From positions 31,821 to 95,820 of IMG/VR virus record IMGVR_UViG_3300023174_000106: a DNA stretch of 64,000 nucleotides; one strand, 5' to 3'. A program made the translations under genes and the position numbers. Shown piece after piece: positions 55,611 to 63,255 of the stretch; position 1 is the stretch's first letter, and each line of letters begins with the position of its first letter. Source of the stretch: a virus. The notes beneath the pieces were generated by a model. That model saw only the letters and a list, made by a program, of their open reading frames with translations, had not been told where the DNA came from and did not search any database.

Positions 55611-56888
55611 TTAAGGTTTGAAATCCAAATTTAGACGTTGTTCATAATCACCGCTTCTTGGACGATTTTTTCCCAAATAAAAATTCTTAACACAATCTGG
55701 ATTTGTACTGTCGTATGCCCAATCGTGTTTTCCTAATTCTTCAATTCGTTCTTTAATCTTGAGATTATAATTATTTTGAATATATCTCACATGGCGCAAT
55801 ATATCACCATGATACTCCCATCCTAATCCTCCATTGCTTACTTTTGTATTGTTATTATAAAAATATTGTTCATAACAAAAGTGATGTAGATGAACCATTG
55901 TTGTATTCATAAAAGTTCTTAACATTAATTCATAATCATCAGCACTGTTCAAGTATCTATTGTGTCCACCAATTTTCATGTAAACATCTTTTTTCCACGA
56001 TTTAGGATGATTAAACATACTCCAAAGTCTACGAATTGTTAATGGATTAACACTAGGTGCACAAACAACTTTTATTTCTCGATCCTTATACGGATGTTTT
56101 GTGTTGTAATATGAACCATAACCCCACGCAAAACCTACGCCATAATCAATTTCATTTTTACTTTCAAAGTTCATTTCTACCCAATCACCATAAACAAACC
56201 CACACTCAGGAAATTTCTTATGCGTCATTAAGATTTTTTCAAGACAATCCTTGGTCAAAGCGTCATCATGATCCAATTCAACAATATAATTTGATCCACA
56301 ATGAGTTGCTGCACTAAATTTGTTGTATCCGATTCGGGAATATTTAGATTGATTTTGATTTTTATTAATTAAAACACGTGTGTCAGACTTGGCAATTTCT
56401 TTTACAATATCCCATGTGACGTTATCAGTAGAATCATCATAAATTGACCATTCCCAATTTTGATGTGTTTGGTTTTTTAACGATTCATAAGCAACACGTA
56501 AACGTTCTTCAGTATTACATGTCGCCGTGTATACGGATATTTTATCTACAGAATTGTGATTTTTAATGCTGTTATCAATATATCTAATAAAGAATTCTTC
56601 AACAAAATATGTGATTCCATTTTCTGCAAGATCTTGTTTTGATATGATATACAGTTTTGACTTTAACGAGTGTTCTAGAGACAATATATTGGGAAAATGA
56701 ATTACGTCGCCTACAACAACAACAATATCAGGTTCCCAATTGACACAAATATCTTTAAAATTCTCATCATCGACAAACGATACAGTTTGTATTCCAGAGT
56801 ATTCGGGTTGATACCCAGTTATTTGGGTGGTGATGTCGAATCGTTCAGAAACGCCATATACCACCATCTTTACAATTTTTAAAGACAT
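55611..56888 (-). CDS. Family 2 glycosyltransferase with extra N-terminal domain
   Basis: In this 425-residue protein residues 1-115 form an unassigned alpha/beta domain (VVVVGDVIHFPN). From about residue 117 a GT2 domain follows: KISVYTATCNTEERLRVAYE then SLKNQTHQNWEWSIYDDSTD, IVELDHDDALTKDCL (D-x-D) and SADDYELMLRTFM (the E-D-Y-E/acceptor motif). It transfers a sugar from a nucleotide donor. It is set apart from the main sugar blocks and is next to a 2OG oxygenase-like gene. Confidence 0.8.
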   Translation of the reverse strand: MSLKIVKMVVYGVSERFDITTQITGYQPEYSGIQTVSFVDDENFKDICVNWEPDIVVVVGDVIHFPNILSLEHSLKSKLYIISKQDLAENGITYFVEEFFIRYIDNSIKNHNSVDKISVYTATCNTEERLRVAYESLKNQTHQNWEWSIYDDSTDNVTWDIVKEIAKSDTRVLINKNQNQSKYSRIGYNKFSAATHCGSNYIVELDHDDALTKDCLEKILMTHKKFPECGFVYGDWVEMNFESKNEIDYGVGFAWGYGSYYNTKHPYKDREIKVVCAPSVNPLTIRRLWSMFNHPKSWKKDVYMKIGGHNRYLNSADDYELMLRTFMNTTMVHLHHFCYEQYFYNNNTKVSNGGLGWEYHGDILRHVRYIQNNYNLKIKERIEELGKHDWAYDSTNPDCVKNFYLGKNRPRSGDYEQRLNLDFKP

Positions 56889-56890
56889 AC

Positions 56891-57460
56891 TCAGTGTTCA
56901 GTATTGAAAAAGAAAACTTGAAATAATCTACAAGTTTCAAAAGTTTTGCCAAAGTAATCACGACTCATATGATAAGCATGACCACGGTACAAAACTAACC
57001 GATTGAAAATATTACCAAAGCTATCTACAGTTTCCCATTTAGTTCGATCACTTCCATCAGAATCAAGTTCTTTTGCCATTTCCGGATTAACATCAGTTGA
57101 TGAACGTGCGCCTGTTTTTTTATGTTGATAGGTTGCAGTACCACCGCTCAATGGTGCATCTGGAGTCAAATAACAAACTCCCGCCCACGTATTAAAATGA
57201 TCTGAGTGAATCCATGATTTATCCCACGCATATGTGGTCTGAAACGAACCATTGTATCCATCATCAGGAAAATACGTAATCAACCCTCCCGCATTATTTA
57301 ATATATTTTGCAATGTATTTTTAATCGAATCGTTTAACATTGGAAGTGTTCTAGCACCCGGATAATTTCCACGTACTTTAAATTCCTGAGACATTGCAAA
57401 TTGACGAACTTCGTGTGGATTTGTATAAAAATCATCTATAATAATAACATTAGTCTTCAT
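56891..57460 (-). CDS. 2-oxoglutarate/Fe(II) oxygenase-like protein (DUF6445-like)
   Basis: The 189-residue protein has NVIIIDDFYTNPHEVRQFAM, then KSWIHSDHFNTWAGVCYLTP (H-x-D iron site, about residues 82-85), LSGGTATYQHKKTG and NRLVLYRGHAYHMSRDYFG, which supplies the second His. The order fits small phage prolyl-hydroxylase-like oxygenases. It may hydroxylate a protein or sugar. The TATTTAT element precedes it at 57469-57475. Confidence 0.7.
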   Translation of the reverse strand: MKTNVIIIDDFYTNPHEVRQFAMSQEFKVRGNYPGARTLPMLNDSIKNTLQNILNNAGGLITYFPDDGYNGSFQTTYAWDKSWIHSDHFNTWAGVCYLTPDAPLSGGTATYQHKKTGARSSTDVNPEMAKELDSDGSDRTKWETVDSFGNIFNRLVLYRGHAYHMSRDYFGKTFETCRLFQVFFFNTEH

Positions 57461-57468
57461 ATTTGAAT

Positions 57469-57475
57469 ATAAATA
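57469..57475 (-). promoter_or_regulatory. TATTTAT element
   Basis: On the minus strand TATTTAT ends eight bases before the ATG at 57460, overlapping the gap after the gene at 57480. Confidence 0.4.
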
Positions 57476-57479
57476 TTAT

Positions 57480-58034
57480 CTACTTGTCCCCACGTATTTT
57501 TTTAAATAATTCATTTGCTTCATTATTATGAATACTTCGTTTAGAACCATTTGCGTGTTTTTCACATAGATTACGAATCCATCCACCAGTAGACCCAACA
57601 TCAATTGTGTTACCACAATCTTCACAGATATATTTAGTATATGATTCATAAAAATCAACAATCGGAGTAATTCTATCATCCCCACCAATATAATAAAATC
57701 GAAGAGTTCCAAACTTTTCCTTGATTTGTACAGCAACAACCTGTGGAATAGGAGTTTGATTGTTACGCAAATAATGATACCGTGAACGCTTATATATTGA
57801 AAAGAACTTTTTGTACCAAGGAAGTTTGTTATAATGACATTTCAAATTTTCATAATTGGTCTCACTATAATCAATCATGGATTGAATTGACTCAAACATT
57901 CGATCCAAGTGTAGAAACCATCCATCACTACATTCAATGCCAAACAAGCCATAACAATGGTCCTTGTTTACATCAGATTGTTTTAGTATCTTTGGATACT
58001 TTTCAACCAAATATTTTGTTAGTTCGTCGTTCAT
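57480..58034 (-). CDS. Conserved phage protein with zinc-like CxxC pair
   Basis: The 184-residue protein has CSDGWFLHLDRMFESI, VAVQIKEKFGTLRFYYIGGD and YICEDCGNTIDVGSTGGWIR followed by NLCEKH. The K-E-K-F-G-x-L-R-F-Y-Y block and the C-x-x-C / C-x-x-H pair are typical of a widespread phage family of unknown function. It overlaps the next gene by four bases. Confidence 0.7.
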   Translation of the reverse strand: MNDELTKYLVEKYPKILKQSDVNKDHCYGLFGIECSDGWFLHLDRMFESIQSMIDYSETNYENLKCHYNKLPWYKKFFSIYKRSRYHYLRNNQTPIPQVVAVQIKEKFGTLRFYYIGGDDRITPIVDFYESYTKYICEDCGNTIDVGSTGGWIRNLCEKHANGSKRSIHNNEANELFKKIRGDK

Positions 58035-58237
58035 GCCTTAAAGGTATATGTTTGTGTGATTGCACTGTCAAATGTAAATCCCTTGGGATCTAAATTGATA
58101 TTACACAATGCAGCGTTATCGATAATGTTTTGAATATCTCGTTCTACATGTTCAGAACTAAAACATTCGGTTGAAACCCATCCGTTCTTAAGAAGGTGAG
58201 CGAGAATTTGTTTTGCAGCGTAATTAGAGTTTGTCAT
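58031..58237 (-). CDS. Hypothetical small protein (68 aa)
   Basis: The protein MTNSNYAAKQILAHLLKNGW then VSTECFSSEHVERDIQNIID is helical. I do not recognise it. It overlaps both neighbours (4 and 14 bases), which supports translation within the operon. Confidence 0.6.
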   Translation of the reverse strand: MTNSNYAAKQILAHLLKNGWVSTECFSSEHVERDIQNIIDNAALCNINLDPKGFTFDSAITQTYTFKA

Positions 58238-58499
58238 ATATTAGTTTTGTAAAGTTTTTCATTAATGCACCAATTGCATCAGTTTTTCCTTGTTCACGCC
58301 CCCTTGTATATGCATCTTCATTGATATGTAGAAACAACACTCTAAAGTTGGTGACTGTTTGATGTTTATAGAGTTCAATAGAAATTGCATTGGGATAGTC
58401 ATATGCAATACGTAAAGTTTGACCGAGTATTGGTCTTGCAACAAAACCAATATCAGTCAAAAACTTGTGACTTTCTTCGTGTAACAATTGTGTAGTCAT
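58224..58499 (-). CDS. Hypothetical protein (91 aa)
   Basis: The start is set at ATG 58499 (MTTQLLHEESHKFLTDIGF); the longer frame upstream runs through the promoter at 58509-58537. The sequence continues with short strands (TLRIAYDYPNAISIELYKHQ) and a helix (REQGKTDAIGALMKNF). No known family. Confidence 0.55.
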   Translation of the reverse strand: MTTQLLHEESHKFLTDIGFVARPILGQTLRIAYDYPNAISIELYKHQTVTNFRVLFLHINEDAYTRGREQGKTDAIGALMKNFTKLIYDKL

Positions 58500-58508
58500 A
58501 TAACCACT

Positions 58509-58537
58509 AATATATACGAGACACGTCAACAATTCAA
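58509..58537 (-). promoter_or_regulatory. Sigma70-like promoter
   Basis: On the minus strand TTGAAT (58532-58537), a 17-nt spacer and TATATT (58509-58514). The predicted start is 58502, three bases before the ATG at 58499. Confidence 0.45.
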
Positions 58538-58547
58538 CTTATTATAG

Positions 58548-59183
58548 TTATTTAACGTGGTGATCTACTTTACGAATATTCTTCTTGTTCATGATCCTAA
58601 CAATATCATCAAACAACAAAGGCGTTGCATGACCATCCCAACCACAATCAAGTGTTAGTCCATCAATACATTCAACTCTGGTTGACGGATAACTATAATG
58701 ACTATGTCCACACAACATGTAAGATCCCTCCTTCATGTTTTCCCATACAGCGATAGGAAAATGATTCATAACCACATACTTACCCTTAATCGTACACTCA
58801 TAATGATAACCAATAATTTCAACATTACGATACCTATAAGGATATACCTCAATATCATCTCGTTGATATTCTGCAGCCACCATCCGTCGATACATCTTGT
58901 AAATAGGATTGGGATGATTGCCCCAAATCAACTTGATATTTTGACATGTAATCTGACTAAGATATGCGTCAAACTGTTCTTCGCTGGTATTAAGACAAAA
59001 GTCTCCCAGTGAAAACAACACATCATCGGGTCCAACAAATTCATTGATCTTGGCAATAATACCACGATCATGTTCTTCAACGCTGGAATATCCACGTTTG
59101 CTCCAAATAAACGCCTTCGTGTGACCAAGATGTAGATCGCTAACTACCCAACACTTAACATCATTATAACTTTTAATTCTCAT
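58548..59183 (-). CDS. Calcineurin-like metallophosphoesterase
   Basis: The 211-residue protein has CWVVSDLHLGHTKA (D-x-H), DVLFSLGDFCLN (G-D), IKLIWGNHPNP (G-N-H), KYVVMNHFPIAVW (H) and YMLCGHSHYSYP (G-H-x-H). It is a different subgroup from the enzyme at 43348-44091, closer to phage and bacterial phosphoesterases that act on nucleotides or diesters. AGGAG lies just upstream of the ATG within the preceding gene's end. Confidence 0.88.
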   Translation of the reverse strand: MRIKSYNDVKCWVVSDLHLGHTKAFIWSKRGYSSVEEHDRGIIAKINEFVGPDDVLFSLGDFCLNTSEEQFDAYLSQITCQNIKLIWGNHPNPIYKMYRRMVAAEYQRDDIEVYPYRYRNVEIIGYHYECTIKGKYVVMNHFPIAVWENMKEGSYMLCGHSHYSYPSTRVECIDGLTLDCGWDGHATPLLFDDIVRIMNKKNIRKVDHHVK

Positions 59184-59192
59184 ATAGACAGT

Positions 59193-59708
59193 CTACTCCT
59201 TGTTCACGATGAATTCAATCAATTTATCCACAAATTCTTCGTAATCTGAATAGTATTCCACAAAATTACGCTTTGGACGATCTTTAACCATCGAAACATA
59301 TGTATCTAGAATCATTTCAGTCTGATACTCAACATCAAACTTGCGACGATACTCGGGTTCACAGTAAATGAATATCTGTTGTGGTTTATCGCCATATAAA
59401 TTACGTTCCAACGCAGCTCCTAGTTCAAACAAAGTAATCGGTGCAAGCGTTTCGTGACTGAAATAGAAAATAATGACATCTGATTGATGTAGATGTACAT
59501 ATTCCCAACTGATTTGTTCTGCACTTTCGTTTGGATTATTGATATCAAAGTTTTCACGTCTGGGATTATAGACGGTTCCATTACATAACTTGATACGTTC
59601 AAAAAGGTTCTTTTGCCAATCTTTTGCTCCGGTAATGCTACCAGCAAAAAATATTGACGGATACGGACTATTAAGATGTTCGTAATTAGGTGCTTCAATG
59701 TATTTCAT
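59193..59708 (-). CDS. Nucleoside 2-deoxyribosyltransferase-like protein
   Basis: From ATG 59708 the 171-residue protein shows PSIFFAGSITGAKDWQKNLF, the G-x-I loop of the nucleoside deoxyribosyltransferase-like fold, then VYNPRRENFD, ISWEYVHLHQSDVIIFYFS and ITLFELGAALE with the catalytic-type Glu. These enzymes hydrolyse or exchange nucleoside bases. In phages they may salvage or clear nucleotides, or act on NAD-like molecules. It overlaps the HAD-like gene by ATGA and lies two genes from the Prs-like gene. Confidence 0.75.
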   Translation of the reverse strand: MKYIEAPNYEHLNSPYPSIFFAGSITGAKDWQKNLFERIKLCNGTVYNPRRENFDINNPNESAEQISWEYVHLHQSDVIIFYFSHETLAPITLFELGAALERNLYGDKPQQIFIYCEPEYRRKFDVEYQTEMILDTYVSMVKDRPKRNFVEYYSDYEEFVDKLIEFIVNKE

Positions 59709-60166
59709 GACCAATTATCCTCCATAATTCTTTTAGTTTTTGTACCAACCACCTCAGGTTCAACTAAAGCATAATAAATCTCTTTCCAATCAGTTGTGCC
59801 ATCAAATCCGGCCTTGTCATCAAGTAGGAAATTGAAGTAAAACTTCTCATTAAAGTTGCAAATTTCAGTATTTGCACATCGTGGATTACAATTAATTGAA
59901 TTAAATTGCAACTCAAATCGTTCCATCACATCAGCAATCGCAGTATAGTGACTACTTGTCCACAAAATGGTTATATGATCCGGGTGATTAAACAAATAAT
60001 CAAGGGTTGCCTTAGCATAAGGATACATTATAGCCCCATCATTGAACTTGTTATAGGTGCCAGTAATGATTGTATCGTGTAAATCAATACACCAATATAG
60101 TTCTTTCCAATTACGTTCACTTTTCTGTTTGTAAACGTTTTGAATAATTTGAGTCCAAGTTTTCAT
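59705..60166 (-). CDS. HAD-like hydrolase
   Basis: The 153-residue protein has YWCIDLHDTIITG near residue 24 (D-x-H-D-T, a variant of D-x-D-x-T), TILWTSSHYTAI (motif II Ser/Thr) and FYFNFLLDDKAGFDG (D-D motif IV). It is probably a small phosphatase. It overlaps the Prs-like gene by four bases. A nucleotide or 3'-phosphate substrate is possible, but there is no direct evidence. Confidence 0.65.
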   Translation of the reverse strand: MKTWTQIIQNVYKQKSERNWKELYWCIDLHDTIITGTYNKFNDGAIMYPYAKATLDYLFNHPDHITILWTSSHYTAIADVMERFELQFNSINCNPRCANTEICNFNEKFYFNFLLDDKAGFDGTTDWKEIYYALVEPEVVGTKTKRIMEDNWS

Positions 60167-61122
60167 ACAAATAGTTCACTTACACTTTCATTCTTGTTGA
60201 TACTACGAATAGCCTTAGCAAACAACATACTTACATCCAATTCTGTAACATTAGCTGGTTTAAATCCAATATTACCCCATGTATTTGTTGTATTGCTATG
60301 AATAAATTCGTCAATACTATTATTCTCCGCCAATCGTTTGATACCCATATCAGTCAAACAACCATGCGTAACAGCACAAGTTACCTTTGTAGCACCTTGT
60401 TTCTTACATTCATTAGCCGCCTGAACCATTGTACCAAGACTTTCTGTAAGATCATCAATAATAACTACGTGTTTATCTTTTACATTACCTACAACATTTT
60501 GTAGTTCAACCTTGGTATCACTTACACGCTTCTTACTAATAAATCCAAAATCACTCTTTAGTAGATCCGCATACTTTTCTACACGTTTGACCGCACCAAC
60601 GTCAGGTGCCATCAATACAACACTATCCCTATAAGCCAATGAATGATACTTGGTACTAATATATTCACTCAATACTGGTTCAAATGTAAGATGATCAAAT
60701 GGTAGATTGGTAAAACCACCCACTTGTGGACTATGTAGATCCATAGTTACTACCCTATCAATACCAGCAGTAGCAATCAAATCCATTACAAGCCTAGCTG
60801 TAATAGGCACACGACTCTTGTCCTTACGATCCTGCCTCGCATAGCCAAAGTATGGAATTACCGCAGTAATTCGTTCTGCACTAGCACGCCTAGCCGCATC
60901 AGCCATAACAAGCAACTCCATTAGGTTTTCATTGGCCGGATTAGTGATGCCTTGAATTAAAAATACATCACTACCACGAATGTTTTCCTTGAATTGACAA
61001 TAGGTTTCACCACTTGGAAATTTGTGGTGGTAAATCTTTCCTAGAGGTTCATTTAGATTTTGTGAAATCTTCTGAGCCAATGGTAGATTGCTTGTACCTG
61101 CAAATAGTTTAATAGTTTTCAT
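60163..61122 (-). CDS. Ribose-phosphate pyrophosphokinase-like (Prs-like) enzyme
   Basis: The 319-residue protein has the Prs fold: KLFAGTSNLPLAQKI, FPSGETYCQF, YFGYARQDRKDKSRVPITAR (ATP/flexible loop), VVTMDLHSPQVGGF, and VVIIDDLTESLGTMVQAANE (PRPP/ribose-phosphate loop). In ordinary Prs the loop is D-D-x-x-D-T-G/A-G-T; here D-T-G/A is E-S-L, which should change binding of the ribose-5-phosphate end. It may make PRPP for the NAMPT-like enzyme (61772-63166), or, as in the NARP1 pathway, pyrophosphorylate ADP-ribose. The gene is in a dense operon. Confidence 0.85.
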   Translation of the reverse strand: MKTIKLFAGTSNLPLAQKISQNLNEPLGKIYHHKFPSGETYCQFKENIRGSDVFLIQGITNPANENLMELLVMADAARRASAERITAVIPYFGYARQDRKDKSRVPITARLVMDLIATAGIDRVVTMDLHSPQVGGFTNLPFDHLTFEPVLSEYISTKYHSLAYRDSVVLMAPDVGAVKRVEKYADLLKSDFGFISKKRVSDTKVELQNVVGNVKDKHVVIIDDLTESLGTMVQAANECKKQGATKVTCAVTHGCLTDMGIKRLAENNSIDEFIHSNTTNTWGNIGFKPANVTELDVSMLFAKAIRSINKNESVSELFV

Positions 61123-61352
61123 TTGTTCAAATCCTTTTCAACTTGTTCATTCCACGATTTATTAATTTCATCTAATTTGTTTGCTACTTCTTTTAGATGA
61201 TATGATGACCAAGCACCATTGTTATCTACTGGCCAGAAATAAAAATAACCATCCACATCCATAACTAAACTACCAACCTCTCTTCCAGGCCAATCTATAT
61301 TGGCTCGTACACTATACTGGCGTTGGTTAATCTGTTGGTAAATTACACTCAT
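61119..61352 (-). CDS. Hypothetical small protein (77 aa)
   Basis: The protein MSVIYQQINQRQYSVRANID continues with LVMDVDGYFYFWPVDNNGAW and a helical end. D-G-Y/F-Y-F-x-P and G-x-W are common in small phage proteins of this size. It overlaps genes on both sides by four bases. No function known. Confidence 0.65.
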   Translation of the reverse strand: MSVIYQQINQRQYSVRANIDWPGREVGSLVMDVDGYFYFWPVDNNGAWSSYHLKEVANKLDEINKSWNEQVEKDLNK

Positions 61353-61723
61353 AGAAGTTTTAGATGCTTAGTGACGGGATCAATTACAGAACTATAATCT
61401 GGTCCGATAGCTATACAAGTAACGGTAGGTTTATCAAATCCGGCGGTTTCTTCAATGTATTTGACTGATATACCCATCGCAATAGCATTATATGCAATGT
61501 CAAGCAGTTCCTTTTCACTATCTACACCCACACAAACCTTGAAGAAAGTGCCATATACCCATTCTTTTTCAGCTTTACTCAAAAGAAGTGATTCTCCATT
61601 ATATCCACGGACTAGATGGGTAAGAAATGCAACACTTGCATGAGCACCTTGAGTAACCATTTTGCCCTTACTCATATTGAGGTCTTTGCGCATTACAATA
61701 ACTTGTTTAACTTTATCAGTCAT
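61349..61723 (-). CDS. Peptidyl-tRNA hydrolase 2 (PTH2)-like
   Basis: From ATG 61723 the 124-residue protein has KQVIVMRKDLNMSKGKMVTQ followed by GAHASVAFL, the PTH2 core (K-x-x-x-V-x-R-x-D-L-x-M-x-x-G-K-x-x-A/T-Q-x-x-H-A). Later FKVCVGVDSEKELLDIAYNA and KPTVTCIAIGPD complete the fold. PTH2 removes peptides from peptidyl-tRNA, recycling tRNAs from stalled ribosomes. Presence in a phage may relate to tRNA damage or high translation. Its promoter TTGACA-N17-TATCCT is strong. Confidence 0.85.
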   Translation of the reverse strand: MTDKVKQVIVMRKDLNMSKGKMVTQGAHASVAFLTHLVRGYNGESLLLSKAEKEWVYGTFFKVCVGVDSEKELLDIAYNAIAMGISVKYIEETAGFDKPTVTCIAIGPDYSSVIDPVTKHLKLL

Positions 61724-61742
61724 AAAAGAAGCGGTTTTAGTT

Positions 61743-61771
61743 AGGATAACCGCAAACCTTTGATTTGTCAA
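61743..61771 (-). promoter_or_regulatory. Strong sigma70-like promoter for PTH2 and Prs-like operon
   Basis: On the minus strand TTGACA (61766-61771), a 17-nt spacer and TATCCT (61743-61748), directly after the NAMPT-like stop. The predicted start is 61736, 13 bases before the ATG. Confidence 0.65.
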
Positions 61772-63166
61772 TTACAAAGCAGCATTCTTACGAACGGTAT
61801 CAAAATCAATTTCCTTGACCAACACACCGTTAGTGAACACCACCTTCAAATAATCCTCACCGGGATCATTCTCACCAACAGTCTCAAATTCACCATCAAC
61901 CTTGATCAACTTGAGCTTGCCCTTCTTGGATGCCTTGGAAACATCCTTGGGATTCTTCTGAATGTCATACCACTGACCATCACGATACTGAGCAGAACAC
62001 TTAAAAGCACAACGCTGAGTATCACGATTTACCTTCTGCAACAGTCCACCACCCATACCAAAACAAGCAATGTTCTCAGTTGCAAATCCAGCCTTGGTAA
62101 CGGCATACAGAATCTTCTTGATGCCTTCAATATCAATTCCGTCACCCCACAAAACCCTTACACAAGGAGTGAGCAATTTGTAACCCTTGCTGTTTACGGT
62201 ACCGCCAAAATGATCCCATAGGGTATCAATAATCCAAACCATTTCCGCTTCAGGCGTAGGATGGGTAGGAGTAATAGAGTCAGGACGAACTACAAACACT
62301 CCCTTACGATTCTTGATACGATCACGAAACTTCTGACCTACAATATAGTCAACAAAGTTATAAATGTCATAGCTATCAGAAACAACAGACAAAATACCCG
62401 TAGGATATTCATTGAGAAGATTCTCAACAACCTGTTCTTCACCATTCTTACCAAGAGCAGTCATAACAGAGTGCTCAGTAGCAGCAACACTGTATGCCAG
62501 ATTATCAAGATTAGCATTATAATAGTTCACGGCTACTTCCATAGCCACTACCGTATCAGTCCCCAAGAAATTAATCAAGTGGGCTGCCCCCCCAATACCC
62601 GCAGATTCCCAAGAGCTAGCTCCACGGAATCCAAAGTCATGAAGTCCAAAGTTAAGCAATCCACCATCTGAAGTAAGATCAAGATATTCCTTGATATTCA
62701 CCTTAACTTCACGGGACAAAGCTGCGACTGTAGTACTATACCAAACCTGAGATAATACCGTTTCCAAATAGTTAGTGAGCCAGAAACACTTATTGTCAGT
62801 GTTTTCAATAGTCATCAACACATTGTTGATAGGAACAACAGTTCCTTCCTCAACTGCCTTGATAACAACAGGCAACTTACCGTCATAGTTATTCAGAATA
62901 TATTCCCAACCTTCACGGTTGAAATACTTCTCACTACCAAAGTGAGCCTTACACAACTTGGCTGCATTTTCAATCTTTTCACGGGTCACAACTACACCCT
63001 CAAGATGATTCTTAATAATATACTGAAGTCCAAAGAATGGAGTTTCAGCAAACTTAGCACCCTTACGACATTCAAAGTAACTATAAACCTTTTCTGTGCC
63101 AGCGGGATACTGATTCCAGTGTCCCATTTTATAACTATCAGCAGTCAAACAAATGTTTTTATTCAT
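61772..63166 (-). CDS. nadV: Nicotinamide phosphoribosyltransferase-like (NAMPT/NadV)
   Basis: The 464-residue protein aligns by eye along human NAMPT: TADSYKMGHWNQYPAGTEKV, YSYFECR, FFGLQYIIKNHLEG, HDFGFRGASSWESAGIGGAA (substrate Asp), AATEHSVMTALGK (catalytic His), SVVSDSYDIYNFVDY, RPDSITP (PRPP loop), GDGIDIEGI, GMGGGLLQKVNRDTQRCAFK and SKKGKLKL. It should join nicotinamide to PRPP giving NMN, or in the NARP1 version to an ADP-ribose pyrophosphate giving NAD+ directly. Codon use is more GC-rich than nearby genes, suggesting high expression. A promoter lies at 63219-63247. Confidence 0.93.
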   Translation of the reverse strand: MNKNICLTADSYKMGHWNQYPAGTEKVYSYFECRKGAKFAETPFFGLQYIIKNHLEGVVVTREKIENAAKLCKAHFGSEKYFNREGWEYILNNYDGKLPVVIKAVEEGTVVPINNVLMTIENTDNKCFWLTNYLETVLSQVWYSTTVAALSREVKVNIKEYLDLTSDGGLLNFGLHDFGFRGASSWESAGIGGAAHLINFLGTDTVVAMEVAVNYYNANLDNLAYSVAATEHSVMTALGKNGEEQVVENLLNEYPTGILSVVSDSYDIYNFVDYIVGQKFRDRIKNRKGVFVVRPDSITPTHPTPEAEMVWIIDTLWDHFGGTVNSKGYKLLTPCVRVLWGDGIDIEGIKKILYAVTKAGFATENIACFGMGGGLLQKVNRDTQRCAFKCSAQYRDGQWYDIQKNPKDVSKASKKGKLKLIKVDGEFETVGENDPGEDYLKVVFTNGVLVKEIDFDTVRKNAAL

Positions 63167-63218
63167 AATTTTATCTTTCTGTATTGATTTTTATCTGTAC
63201 CTTAATCTTTACTTTTTT

Positions 63219-63247
63219 AAGTTAACCTAGACTTCACTCAAAGTCAA
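63219..63247 (-). promoter_or_regulatory. Sigma70-like promoter for nadV
   Basis: On the minus strand TTGACT (63242-63247), a 17-nt spacer and TAACTT (63219-63224). The predicted start is about 63212, giving a 46-base leader, the longest of the promoters found here. Confidence 0.5.
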
Positions 63248-63255
63248 GGGGTTTT

